The notes under the pieces are model-generated. The model ran no database searches. It was not told where the DNA came from and saw nothing but the letters and a program-made list of their open reading frames with translations. The position numbers and the translations under genes are program-made. A stretch of DNA of 64,000 bases from Tritonibacter litoralis (GTDB lineage: Bacteria; Pseudomonadota; Alphaproteobacteria; Rhodobacterales; Rhodobacteraceae). Positions 7,543 through 16,404 of the stretch are shown piece by piece; position 1 is the stretch's first letter; every line of letters begins with the position of its first letter. The stretch spans positions 102,723-166,722 of the forward strand of contig NZ_WIBF01000011.1 in assembly GCF_009496005.1 (NCBI RefSeq), in the 5' to 3' direction.

Positions 7543-9693
7543 TTAGGCGATGATCTGTATGTCGCCAGTCTTGTTGGTAATCTGACCGATCACAGCCGCA
7601 GGCTCGTCCTGTGCGTCCAAGGCATCAATCACAGCGTCGATGTAGTCCGGTGCAACAGCCGCAAGAAGCCCGCCACAAGTTTGCGGGTCAAACAGGACAT
7701 CAGGCGCAGTTCGGTCCGAGGCAAAGCCCGTGCGGTTTGCGCAATCCAACGGCGCACGAAGGCCTGCGTCCAACAGCGACGCAACACCCGGCAGAACGGG
7801 AATATGGTGCGTGGTGATCTGTGCCCCGCAATTGGACGCAGCACAAAGCGCCTGCAGATGCCCCAAAAGGCCAAGGCTGCCAACATGTGTCATGGCATGG
7901 GCCTTCGACAGGATCTGAGCTGACGGGCCAAGCGGGCGCAGCATCTGGGCAATGGCATCGGCCAGATCACCCCCATTGGCCTTGGCTTGACGTTCAGCGG
8001 CCCACAGGACGCCCGTTCCCAAGGCTTTGGTCAGGATCAGCGCATCGCCCGGTTGGGCACCCGCCAATGTGGACGCGGGCCCCTGCAAATCACCCGTTAC
8101 AGTGAAACCGAGTGCCAGCTCCTGTCCGGCGGCGCTGTGGCCCGTAATGATCTGAGCGCCGGCCTGTTCGAACACCTCGGCTGCGACGGTCATGACTTCC
8201 TGCAGGGTGCGGGACTGCAGCGACGGCGTCATGGGCGGTAGGGTGACGGTGACCGTGGCCGTTTTGGGCTGTGCCCCGGTTGCCCAGATCCGCCCAAGCG
8301 CATGGGAGGCTGCAATTCGGGTGTTGAGGATTGGATCAAGCGTCAGCATTGTCATGTGATCTGTGACCACGACCTGGCGCTTGCCTTGAACATCGACCAT
8401 GGCCGCACTGTCGCCCTGCAGATGCTCTATGTCCGCGCAACGGGTTTGGCAGGGCAGGTGTTGGGCAGGACTTGTGTGGTCCAATTTGGTCTTACAGCTG
8501 CCGCTCACCGTGTTGTTCGCCAGGGCGTTTGGCAGATCTTCGGTGTATTCGGCCGGGAGTTTTGGCGGATCCTGTGGGATCAGATCGCGGAACTGCGCCA
8601 TGAAACTCTGGTCGATGTGGTTTTTCCATCGCCAGATCTGTGGGCCAGAAAAGGGCGTGCCGAACTTCTCACCCAGGGCGGATTTGCCGCCAAGGGAGAT
8701 GAGTTTCAAATAGTCTTTCTGCGCTTTGTAGGGCTTCAGCCGGTCACCCGTAATCATGGCGCGCAGATTGTGATAGAGGATGGGCGCTTGGCGCACCGCG
8801 TAGACACCGGCCTTGGGGCGCGGCGACTGGGTGAGATGCGCGCAGTCGCCGGTTGCAAAGATATGCGGGTCCGAAGATTGGAGCATCGCGTTCACATCGA
8901 CAAAACCATCCGATAGCGCAAGCCCGGTCTCTTGCAGCCATCCATAAGGGCGGGCCCCGGCGGCACCCGTGGTGAAGTCCGATTGGACCTCGCGCCCATC
9001 TGTAAGCGTGATCGAATGTGGCCACACACGTGTGATTTTGGCATTTTCAATAAGGGACACGCCCAAGGCAGACAGTTGATTGCGCACAATGCGTGCTGCC
9101 GCCTCTGGGATCGCGGTCAAGGCCGCGGCGCTGTCGATCAAAGTGGTGGTACCCAGTCTCCCGCGTTCGCGCAAGGAATAGGCCATCGCCAAAATCAGCT
9201 CTGCGCCAGCCACACCACCGCCGATCACAGCCACATGAGCCGGGCCGTCGCCCGCCCGAAAGGCATCCCATTTGGCGGCAAAAGGGCCCAGCGGCTTTGC
9301 CGGAACCGCATGGTCGCGGAAACCGCTCAGCAGCGGCATATCCGAGGTAATACCCACATCCACCGAAGCCACGTCAAAGGCAATGGGCGGCTGACCGGGA
9401 ACCGTGATCTGCTTGTTTTCCCGGTCGATCCCCGTGGCGCGCCCCAGAATAACACGCGCACCTGCAAAACGGGCAAGCTGTACCAGATCGATATCCAGTG
9501 CGGCGAGGTCATAGTGACCGGCAACAAACCCTGGCAACATGCCGGAATAAGGTGCCGTTGGTCCGGGATTGATAACCGTGACCCGCGCGCCTGCCAGTGG
9601 TTTCAACCCCCAAGACCGCAGCACCAAAGCATGTGCATGACCCCCTCCGATTAAAACCACATCTTTGGTCGCGGGGAGGGTCGGGGTTTGCAT
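7543..9693 (-). CDS. NADH-dehydrogenase-like oxidoreductase fused to a degenerate SelD-like domain
   Basis: A 716-residue fusion. Residues 1 to about 380 form an NDH-2-like FAD/NAD(P)H oxidoreductase (FAD motif VVLIGGGHAHA, second Rossmann motif VAVIGGGVAGAE, late FAD motif IFATGDCAHL). Residues about 395-716 align with selenophosphate synthetase. The catalytic Cys and Lys equivalent to E. coli SelD C17/K20 are kept as C400 and K403 (GSCKTK). The residues matching the Mg-ATP ligands D51, N87, D91 and D227 are S429, H464, R468 and H603. SelD activity is therefore unlikely, even though FDPQTCGG and GLLGHL are kept. AGAGG precedes the ATG. The gene starts 28 bases after mrpG on the same strand, so it is probably the last gene of the mrp operon. 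The role of the fusion is unknown. Confidence 0.85.
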   Translation of the reverse strand: MQTPTLPATKDVVLIGGGHAHALVLRSWGLKPLAGARVTVINPGPTAPYSGMLPGFVAGHYDLAALDIDLVQLARFAGARVILGRATGIDRENKQITVPGQPPIAFDVASVDVGITSDMPLLSGFRDHAVPAKPLGPFAAKWDAFRAGDGPAHVAVIGGGVAGAELILAMAYSLRERGRLGTTTLIDSAAALTAIPEAAARIVRNQLSALGVSLIENAKITRVWPHSITLTDGREVQSDFTTGAAGARPYGWLQETGLALSDGFVDVNAMLQSSDPHIFATGDCAHLTQSPRPKAGVYAVRQAPILYHNLRAMITGDRLKPYKAQKDYLKLISLGGKSALGEKFGTPFSGPQIWRWKNHIDQSFMAQFRDLIPQDPPKLPAEYTEDLPNALANNTVSGSCKTKLDHTSPAQHLPCQTRCADIEHLQGDSAAMVDVQGKRQVVVTDHMTMLTLDPILNTRIAASHALGRIWATGAQPKTATVTVTLPPMTPSLQSRTLQEVMTVAAEVFEQAGAQIITGHSAAGQELALGFTVTGDLQGPASTLAGAQPGDALILTKALGTGVLWAAERQAKANGGDLADAIAQMLRPLGPSAQILSKAHAMTHVGSLGLLGHLQALCAASNCGAQITTHHIPVLPGVASLLDAGLRAPLDCANRTGFASDRTAPDVLFDPQTCGGLLAAVAPDYIDAVIDALDAQDEPAAVIGQITNKTGDIQIIA

Positions 9694-9721
9694 AATGGTG
9701 CCTCTTCAACCTTGGTGTGGC

Positions 9722-10090
9722 TCAGCCCTCATCCTCTTTCGGGACGGCATGGGTGGCCCAAACGGTATCGCTGCCAGCGGGTGGCAGGGACTTGGGGGTT
9801 TCATGCCGGTGGATGTGCACCTTGGCAATGAAATTTGCCGTGATGGGCGCCGTGATAAAGAGGAATAGGATAATCATGATTTCATGAACGGACCCATGAT
9901 GTTCGACCAAGATCGAGTGCAGGATTGAGGCCACCAAAACACCGCCCATGCCCAAGGTTGTGGCCTTGGTCGGCGCGTGCAGGCGGGACATGGGATCATT
10001 CAGTTTGATCAGACCATAAGAGCCCACAAAGCCAAAGACCCCTCCGACCACAAGAAACAGGGTGACGGCGAATTCCAAAATCGTTTCCAT
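9722..10090 (-). CDS. mrpG: Mrp Na+(K+)/H+ antiporter subunit G
   Basis: Small membrane subunit (122 residues) of the multi-subunit Mrp cation/proton antiporter, MnhG/PhaG family. Three membrane segments are visible, with the family motif SYGLIKLNDPMSRLHAPTKATTLG spread over residues 25-48. The charged tail after residue 90 is soluble. It is the last antiporter gene of the operon and sits 12 bases after mrpF. In the complex MrpG helps assemble the small membrane subunits next to MrpE and MrpF. Its presence makes the complex complete. Confidence 0.93.
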   Translation of the reverse strand: METILEFAVTLFLVVGGVFGFVGSYGLIKLNDPMSRLHAPTKATTLGMGGVLVASILHSILVEHHGSVHEIMIILFLFITAPITANFIAKVHIHRHETPKSLPPAGSDTVWATHAVPKEDEG

Positions 10091-10102
10091 GTGTTGCCCC
10101 TA

Positions 10103-10372
10103 TTACTCGATGATATTGCCGCGCAGGATAAACCGCGCATAGGCCACCGAGGAGACAAACCCCAGCATGGCGATGATCAAAGCGGCCTCAAAATAGATCT
10201 CGGTGCCATTGGCCAGCCCGTACAAGACCATCAAAACGATTGCATTGATGAACATCGTGTCCAGCGCCAGGATCCGGTCCGCCACATGGCTGCCAAAGAC
10301 CACTTTCCAGAGGTTCATCAACACGGCAGCCCCAAAACAGACAAAGGCAAAATAGATGGCAAATATCATCAT
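10103..10372 (-). CDS. mrpF: Mrp antiporter subunit F
   Basis: 89-residue membrane protein of the MnhF/PhaF family with three transmembrane helices. The family motif around DRILALDTMFINAIVLMV (residues 31-48) contains the conserved aspartates. It overlaps the mrpE stop codon by four bases (ATGA), indicating translational coupling and stoichiometric synthesis with MrpE. MrpF is needed for assembly and transport by the complex in characterised Mrp systems. Confidence 0.93.
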   Translation of the reverse strand: MMIFAIYFAFVCFGAAVLMNLWKVVFGSHVADRILALDTMFINAIVLMVLYGLANGTEIYFEAALIIAMLGFVSSVAYARFILRGNIIE

Positions 10373-10866
10373 TCGAAAATCTCCATCAGGCGAGCTTCAT
10401 AGCGGGACTTGATCTCGGCGGCGACGGCTTCTGCGTCTTCGACGTCCAGGCAATGGACAAGCAGCGCGTGACCCTTGTCGGAGACGTCTGCAGAGACTGT
10501 GCCAGGTGTCAGCGTGATGGTCGCGGCAAGAACCGTAATCGCCTCGGGGGTGCGCAGGTCCAGCGGAACGGTGACCCAGGCGGGTTTGCGATCTGCATTG
10601 GATTTGAACAGGACAATTTTGGCAACCACGATATTGGCCAGGATGATGTCCGAAATCACCACACCGATATAGGCGATGATCTTCAGCGGAGCGCGCATCT
10701 TGGGCTGGTCGGGCCAATAGGCCGCGGTGACAAAGGGGATAAGCCAGCCCAGCAAGAAGCCAAAGACCAGCGAGTTCAGCGACCAGCCATTGACCAGCAA
10801 CAGCCAGGTGACAGTCAGGTAGAGCGTCAGCAACGGGTGCGGGAGGGCGCGGCGCAAAAGCTTCAT
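10369..10866 (-). CDS. mrpE: Mrp antiporter subunit E
   Basis: 165-residue MnhE/PhaE family membrane subunit. Two or three N-terminal membrane helices are followed by a cytoplasmic domain carrying ITLTPGTVSADVS (about residues 117-129), the most conserved part of the family. It overlaps mrpD by four bases at its start and mrpF by four bases at its end, so the three genes are translationally coupled. MrpE stabilises the complex. Confidence 0.93.
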   Translation of the reverse strand: MKLLRRALPHPLLTLYLTVTWLLLVNGWSLNSLVFGFLLGWLIPFVTAAYWPDQPKMRAPLKIIAYIGVVISDIILANIVVAKIVLFKSNADRKPAWVTVPLDLRTPEAITVLAATITLTPGTVSADVSDKGHALLVHCLDVEDAEAVAAEIKSRYEARLMEIFE

Positions 10867-12395
10867 TTCGGAACTCCCAGAACGTTTTGGATGTAAGCCT
10901 CAGGTGCAAAAAGCTGTTCAGCCGTAGCGGTTGCATAGGCGCTCATGGGACCTGCAAAGACCGTCAGCAGCACCAGTCCCGCGACCAGGCCAAACGTGGC
11001 CACAACCGGCAAGGCAGGAGCCGGTTGGTGGATGGCCTCCTCTTCCTGCTCATCGGCCTCAGGCGCTTTGGTTGTGGCGTCATAGGCCTTCCAAAAGATG
11101 ATTGTGCCTGCGCGCGCCAGTCCCAGAATGGTTACAAGGGAGCCGATCAGAATGACCGCCCAGATAATCCAGACCATGTCGTGATCGCGGGCGGCATCCA
11201 TCACCAACAGCTTGCCCAGGAAACCTGAGATCGGCGGCATGCCAGCGAGTGCAATGGCGCCGACAAAGAAGAGCGCGGCGATCAGCCCGTTTTGCGCCAT
11301 CGGTGCCTTGGGTGTGATGTGCGCGCCGCGACGTTCGATGACCATATCGGCCACCAGGAACAACAGCGCTGCGGCAAATGTCGAATGGACAGTGTAATAC
11401 AGCGCGGCGGCCGCAGCTTGTGGTGTGAACAGGGCTACCGCCGTCAGCAGTGTCCCCATGGAGGCGATCGCACCATAGGCAATGAGCCGTCCCAAATCCC
11501 GCGCGCCCAGAACACCAACCGCGCCGGTTGCCAGGGTCACCAGGGCTGCAGGCAACAGCCATTCGCCGCCCAGGCCCTGGGTCGCGGCCAGATCCGGACC
11601 AAAGATCAGCGTAAAAAACCGCAGGATCGCATAGGCACCAACCTTGGTCATGATCGCAAAGAGCGCGGCCACGGGGGCTGGCGCCTCGGCATAGGAGGCG
11701 GGCAGCCAGAAATGCAGCGGCAAAAGCGCGGCCTTGATGCAGAACACCAGCAACAGCATGATCGCGCCGACCCGCAGCAATGCGGTGTTATCGGGTGAGA
11801 TCTCGGCCACTTTGACGGCCAGATCCGCCATATTCAGCGTGCCCGTCACTGCATAGATGGTGCCAAGGGCAAACAGAAACAGGCTGGAGCCCAACAGGTT
11901 ATAGACCACATATTGCACGCCCGCTTGAAACCGGCGCGCGCCACCTGCGTGGATGGTCAGACCATAAGAGGCGATCAGCAGAACCTCAAAAAACACAAAG
12001 AGGTTAAAGGCGTCTCCGGTCAAAAACGCGCCCTGAATGCCCATGATCTGGAACTGGAACAAGGAGTGAAAGTTGCTGCCGCGTTTGTCCCAATCGCTGC
12101 CCACCGCATAAAGGTTGATCACCAGCGCCAGGATTGCGGTCAGGATACACATCATCGCAGACAGGCGGTCCAGAACCAACACAATGCCAAAGGGCGCGTT
12201 CCAGTCGCCCAGCTCATAGACCTGAACCGTGCCGTCCATCGCCTGCACACCCAGTGCGAGAGTTGCGATCACCACGGCCACGGACACCGCAAGGGAGAAG
12301 ATCCGGGTCAGATCCATATGGTGGCGTGTGACCATCGCAATCAAAGGCGCCACAATGGCCGGCATCAGAACCGGCGCAATCAACAGATGGTTCAT
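10863..12395 (-). CDS. mrpD: Mrp antiporter subunit D (NuoM/NuoN-like)
   Basis: 510-residue polytopic membrane protein of the proton-translocating family shared with complex I subunits NuoL/M/N. About fourteen helices are visible, and the signature LPLHFWLPASYAEAP lies near residue 225, just after the essential lysine in FCIKAALLP. A hydrophilic insert before the last helix (EADEQEEEAIHQ, near 455) is unusually acidic. Start overlaps mrpC by four bases. Together with MrpA it forms the ion-translocating part of the antiporter, exchanging Na+ or K+ for H+ to support pH and salt tolerance. Confidence 0.95.
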   Translation of the reverse strand: MNHLLIAPVLMPAIVAPLIAMVTRHHMDLTRIFSLAVSVAVVIATLALGVQAMDGTVQVYELGDWNAPFGIVLVLDRLSAMMCILTAILALVINLYAVGSDWDKRGSNFHSLFQFQIMGIQGAFLTGDAFNLFVFFEVLLIASYGLTIHAGGARRFQAGVQYVVYNLLGSSLFLFALGTIYAVTGTLNMADLAVKVAEISPDNTALLRVGAIMLLLVFCIKAALLPLHFWLPASYAEAPAPVAALFAIMTKVGAYAILRFFTLIFGPDLAATQGLGGEWLLPAALVTLATGAVGVLGARDLGRLIAYGAIASMGTLLTAVALFTPQAAAAALYYTVHSTFAAALLFLVADMVIERRGAHITPKAPMAQNGLIAALFFVGAIALAGMPPISGFLGKLLVMDAARDHDMVWIIWAVILIGSLVTILGLARAGTIIFWKAYDATTKAPEADEQEEEAIHQPAPALPVVATFGLVAGLVLLTVFAGPMSAYATATAEQLFAPEAYIQNVLGVPK

Positions 12396-12745
12396 GCGTC
12401 TTCTCCGGTCTCTGTGGCGGCGTCATCCATATTGATGTCATCCGTGCGCGACGACAGATACGCGCCAAGCGCGATCATCACCACCACAGCCGTCATGCCA
12501 AAGGAAATCACAATCGCCGTCAGCACCAGCGCTTGGGGCAAGGGATCGGTATAGGGCACATCGGCATATTTGTTCAGGATCGGCGGCGCACCAATGGCCA
12601 GACGTCCGGTGGCAAACAAGAACACGTTCACCCCATAGGTCAGCATGGAGAGACCCAGAATAACCGGAAATGTTCTCCGTCGTAGGATCAGGTAAATCCC
12701 GGCGGCGGTCATAATGCCGACCGCGGACGCTACAAGAATCTCCAT
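12392..12745 (-). CDS. mrpC: Mrp antiporter subunit C (NuoK-like)
   Basis: 117-residue NuoK-related subunit with three transmembrane helices and the typical GLSMLTYGVNVFLFATGRL region in helix 2 (residues 33-51). ALVLTAIVISFGMTAVVV marks helix 3. It starts shortly after the stop of mrpA, with an AAGGA ribosome site overlapping that stop, and ends in a four-base overlap with mrpD. In the complex it sits between the large subunits and contributes to the ion path. Confidence 0.94.
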   Translation of the reverse strand: MEILVASAVGIMTAAGIYLILRRRTFPVILGLSMLTYGVNVFLFATGRLAIGAPPILNKYADVPYTDPLPQALVLTAIVISFGMTAVVVMIALGAYLSSRTDDINMDDAATETGEDA

Positions 12746-12748
12746 TCC

Positions 12749-15604
12749 TTAGACCTCACTCTTGATCTTGGGCTCGTCATCGCGAGCGGGGTTGATATCC
12801 ATTGCATGTTCGCTGGTCATGCCGGGCTGCCAGGCGAAACGCGACAGGCTTTCCAGCGCCAGAAGCACCGCGCCCACCACGGCTAGGAACACGCCAAGGT
12901 CAAAGAGGGCGGCGGTGGCCCATTCGAACTCTTCCAATGGTGCCCAGTGGATATAGCCAAAGGCAGACGTCAGGAACGGCAGATCGTTGAACCAGGCACC
13001 CATGCCGGTGGCGGCGGCGATCAGCACGCCAGCGCCGATGACGCCATGGTAGAAAATCCGCTGGCGCTCTGCGGCCCAGCCAAAACCAGAGGCCATGTAT
13101 TGCATGACAATCGCAATCGCCGCCACAAGCCCGGCGATGAACCCGCCGCCCGGCAGATTGTGCCCCCGGAAGAAGATATAGGCCGCCACCAGCAAGGCCA
13201 GCGGCATCATCACGCGGGTGGCCACCACCATCATCAGCGGGTGCGGGTCGCCGTCCTGGGGCAGATCCGGTTTGCGGTTCAACAGATAGGCGCGCACCTT
13301 GCTGCCCAGGACTGCTTCGGTCAGGGCAAAAATCACCATGGCGGCAATGCCCAGCACGATAATCTCGCCAAAGGTGTCAAAGCCCCGGAAATCCACCAAG
13401 ATCACGTTGACCACATTGGTGCCGCCGCCCCCTTTGTAGGAATTGGCCAGGTGATAGTCCGAGATTGTCCCGGCCGCGAAATCACGCACCATCAGCGCAT
13501 AGATCAATCCACCAACGCCCAGGCCGCCAACGGTTGCAATGGCGGCATCGCGCAGCCGTGTTTGTTGAGGAATCTCGCGCGGTGTTTCTTTGGGCAGGAA
13601 GTTCAGCGCCAAAAGCATCAGGATGATCGTCACCACTTCAACCGAAATCTGGGTGAGGGCGAGATCCGGCGCGGACAGATAGTTAAACGCAAGCGAAACC
13701 ACCAAGCCCACGATGCCAATCAGGATCAGAGCCAACAGTCGATTGTGGTGATGGCGTAGGATCAGGCCCGTGGCGACCACCAGGGCAAACCAGCCCAGAA
13801 TGGCCAAGGGGCCCGCCTCTTGCACCGTGCGGGTCGCCGCAGGCAGAGTGCCCGAGTCAAAGGCCACATAGCTGACGCCGGTGCAGAACAGGATCATCAC
13901 CAGCGAATACCGGGTGATCGAGCCATTGTGCAGTCCTGCAGTCATGCGATCCGCCACAAAAGTCAGCGCGGCGATGATGTGGTCAAAGATCACCTTGGCC
14001 TCGGGACGAGGCAGGGCGTTCCAGATCGCTTCCAGTCGGCCGTGCGCCAACAGCGCCAACAGCCCGCCGACAACCGCAAAGATCGACATATAAAGCGCTG
14101 GGGTGACCCCGTGCCAAAGCTTCAGATGCACATGCGGATGCTGCTGGGTTACCGCATCGGCAACCACTTGGACCAAGGGTTCCGCGATCTTGCCGGAGAA
14201 CAGGCCGATAAGGACAACAAGAACTACCAGAAACGCGGGCGCAGCCCACATGCCAAACCCCGGATCATGGGGATGGCCGGGATAATCCTCTCGCTTTGGA
14301 CCGAGGAATACATGCCCGATATAGCGAAAGCTGTAAGCAGCCGAGAACAGCGCAGCAAAAACCGCAAGACCCGGGATGATATATGCGTTGCCCAGCCATC
14401 CGGTGTGGGAGGCTTCTTCGAGCATCATCTCCTTGGAAATAAAACCGTTCAGCGGCGCGATGCCGGCCATGGACAGGGCTGCAATCAAGGCGATGGTAAA
14501 AGTCACCGGCATCAGATGGCGCAGACCGCCAAGGCGTTTGATATCCCGCGTATGCGCCTCGTGGTCGACAATGCCTGCGGACATAAACAGCGCCGCCTTA
14601 AAGGTCGCATGGTTGATAATATGAAAGATCGCCGCAATGGCGGCTGCTTTGGTGCCAAATCCCAAGAGCATGGTGATCAGCCCTAGATGGGAGACAGTGG
14701 AAAAGGCCAGCAGCGCCTTCAGGTCGTCTTTGAACAGGGCGATCACCGCGCCCACCACCATGGTCACAAGCCCGGCGGTGGCGACGATGTAAAACCACTC
14801 CGGTGTGCCCGCCAGAACCGGCCACATGCGTGCCATTAGGAAAATGCCCGCTTTGACCATTGTAGCCGAGTGGAGATAGGCCGAAACAGGTGTGGGTGCC
14901 GCCATGGCGTGGGGCAACCAGAAATGGAACGGAAACTGCGCCGATTTGGTGAAACAGCCCGCCAGGATCAACAGGAGCGCAGGCAGATACAAGGGCGAGG
15001 CCTGGATCGCCTCTTTGTGCTGCAAGATCACGGTCAGGTCATATGAGCCCACGATGTGACCCAGGATCAGCATGCCGCCGATCATCGCAAGACCGCCCAT
15101 ACCGGTCACCGTCAAAGCCATACGTGCGCCTTGGCGACCTTCGGGAAGGTGTTTCCAATAGCCGATCAGCAAAAATGAGCTGAGCGAGGTAAGTTCCCAG
15201 AAAATAAGCAGAAGCAGGATATTGTCAGAGGTGACAATCCCAACCATCGCCCCCTGAAACAGCAAGAGATACGTGTAAAACTGCCCCATCGGATCCTGCC
15301 GCGACAGGTAGAACCGCGCATAAAGAATGATCAGCAGGCCGATGCCAAGGATGAGCCCTGCAAAAAGAAACCCAAGCCCATCCAGAAAGAAATTGGCGTT
15401 CAGTCCCAGAATGGGCAGCCAGTCAAACCGTGCGGTCACCACTTCGCCGCGCAAGATTGCGGGCGCATGCAGCATCAAACCGATAAAGGCCAAAAGGGTT
15501 GTCAGACCAGCCGATGATGCAGAGGCATTGCGGCCAGCGCGTATAAAGAGAGCGGGAAAGACCGCTCCTAGAAAGGGCAGGGCCGCAATCAGAAACAAGG
15601 ACAC
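12749..15604 (-). CDS. mrpA: Mrp antiporter subunit A/B fusion
   Basis: 951-residue membrane protein combining MrpA (NuoL-like, about residues 1-780) with a C-terminal MrpB domain (about 795-935). FPFHFWLPHAM marks the antiporter-type core near residue 228, the MrpA-specific C-terminal helices follow, and the MrpB part contains RGHNLPGGGFIAGLVAA. Such A/B fusions are known in proteobacterial group 2 Mrp operons. Translation starts at a GTG with AGGAGA eight bases upstream. It is the first gene of the operon mrpA/B-C-D-E-F-G, which runs without gaps. The complex exchanges Na+ or K+ for protons across the inner membrane. Confidence 0.95.
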   Translation of the reverse strand: MSLFLIAALPFLGAVFPALFIRAGRNASASSAGLTTLLAFIGLMLHAPAILRGEVVTARFDWLPILGLNANFFLDGLGFLFAGLILGIGLLIILYARFYLSRQDPMGQFYTYLLLFQGAMVGIVTSDNILLLLIFWELTSLSSFLLIGYWKHLPEGRQGARMALTVTGMGGLAMIGGMLILGHIVGSYDLTVILQHKEAIQASPLYLPALLLILAGCFTKSAQFPFHFWLPHAMAAPTPVSAYLHSATMVKAGIFLMARMWPVLAGTPEWFYIVATAGLVTMVVGAVIALFKDDLKALLAFSTVSHLGLITMLLGFGTKAAAIAAIFHIINHATFKAALFMSAGIVDHEAHTRDIKRLGGLRHLMPVTFTIALIAALSMAGIAPLNGFISKEMMLEEASHTGWLGNAYIIPGLAVFAALFSAAYSFRYIGHVFLGPKREDYPGHPHDPGFGMWAAPAFLVVLVVLIGLFSGKIAEPLVQVVADAVTQQHPHVHLKLWHGVTPALYMSIFAVVGGLLALLAHGRLEAIWNALPRPEAKVIFDHIIAALTFVADRMTAGLHNGSITRYSLVMILFCTGVSYVAFDSGTLPAATRTVQEAGPLAILGWFALVVATGLILRHHHNRLLALILIGIVGLVVSLAFNYLSAPDLALTQISVEVVTIILMLLALNFLPKETPREIPQQTRLRDAAIATVGGLGVGGLIYALMVRDFAAGTISDYHLANSYKGGGGTNVVNVILVDFRGFDTFGEIIVLGIAAMVIFALTEAVLGSKVRAYLLNRKPDLPQDGDPHPLMMVVATRVMMPLALLVAAYIFFRGHNLPGGGFIAGLVAAIAIVMQYMASGFGWAAERQRIFYHGVIGAGVLIAAATGMGAWFNDLPFLTSAFGYIHWAPLEEFEWATAALFDLGVFLAVVGAVLLALESLSRFAWQPGMTSEHAMDINPARDDEPKIKSEV

Positions 15605-15909
15605 GTGGGAGTTCTCCTGGTTGGGCGATAGAAATAGTCATGTTTTGACTAAGCTTTTTTCGACCGTCGATCCAGCGTTTCAGGTCGCTGAGGATCAAAT
15701 TACTTTGGGCTGTGTAAGGTTCAGACGCTAACGCGGCCTGTGTGCGGCCTGTGTTCGGGCTCCTTACGCGCACCTCGTGGATTTGGATCATAAAATGGCA
15801 ATGACGCGAACTTGATTGAAAAAACACGCATTGGGGCTGCGCCTTTGCTGAATTGTTGGATGTGCAATGCTAGATCTGAGTGGGACAGTAACATGCGTTT
15901 GAGGGTGAT
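15605..15909. other. Divergent promoter region mrpA / rhodanese
   Basis: 305 bases between divergent genes, which must contain the mrp operon promoter and the rhodanese promoter. The only structure noticed is an 11-base tandem duplication at 15733-15754. No operator was recognised and no small gene is supported. Confidence 0.5.
15733..15754. repeat. Perfect 11-bp tandem duplication
   Basis: GCGGCCTGTGT occurs twice back to back in the region between mrpA and the rhodanese gene. It could be a regulator-binding direct repeat or a chance duplication; spacing of one DNA turn makes the former possible. Confidence 0.5.
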
Positions 15910-16404
15910 ATGGAGCGCGAAACAGAGGCCGCACAGGGCGACAGGATGTCGCAAAGGCTCAACCGCCGAGGGCTGTTGATCGGTGGTGTCGTGGTGGCCT
16001 CGGCCTTGGTGTTGGCGCGCTGGCAGTATCTGACGCCTCCTGAGCACACGGGGGGGCGGTTAAGCGTCAGCGAAGCCTATGATCAGGCGTTGAACGGTGA
16101 CATCACCCTTGTCGACATCCGCACGCCTCGGGAGTGGCGCGCGACAGGTGTTCCCCAAGGCGGACATCTGATCGACATGCGTCGGGAAGATTTCACCGAC
16201 GCGCTTCAGGCTGTTGTTGGGACGGACAAAAACGCTCCGGTGGCGCTGATCTGCGCCCGAGGCGTGCGGTCCGCGCGCATGACCCTGCGCCTTAATGAGG
16301 CGGGATTTACCAATATTATTGACGTGCCCGAGGGCATGCTTGGATCAAAGGCAGGACCAGGATGGATCAAGACAGAATTGCCGGTGGTGCAATGGAACGG
16401 CTAG
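15910..16404 (+). CDS. Membrane-anchored rhodanese-domain protein
   Basis: 164-residue protein with one membrane segment (GLLIGGVVVASALVLARW, residues 21-38) and a periplasmic rhodanese domain. The active-site loop CARGVR puts the persulfide-forming cysteine at residue 115. The loop has six residues (CARGVR), like sulfurtransferases rather than phosphatases. An alternative start at Met13 would leave a shorter N-terminus; the first ATG has GAGGG upstream. The last 43 bases overlap the downstream esterase gene, so the two are coupled. The likely role is extracytoplasmic sulfur transfer; the partner is unknown. Confidence 0.85.
   Translation: MERETEAAQGDRMSQRLNRRGLLIGGVVVASALVLARWQYLTPPEHTGGRLSVSEAYDQALNGDITLVDIRTPREWRATGVPQGGHLIDMRREDFTDALQAVVGTDKNAPVALICARGVRSARMTLRLNEAGFTNIIDVPEGMLGSKAGPGWIKTELPVVQWNG

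Noticed and set aside
7543..8510. Annotation of the fusion as functional selenide, water dikinase
   Set aside because: The residues equivalent to the Mg-ATP ligands are replaced by Ser, His, Arg and His, so activity should not be assumed.
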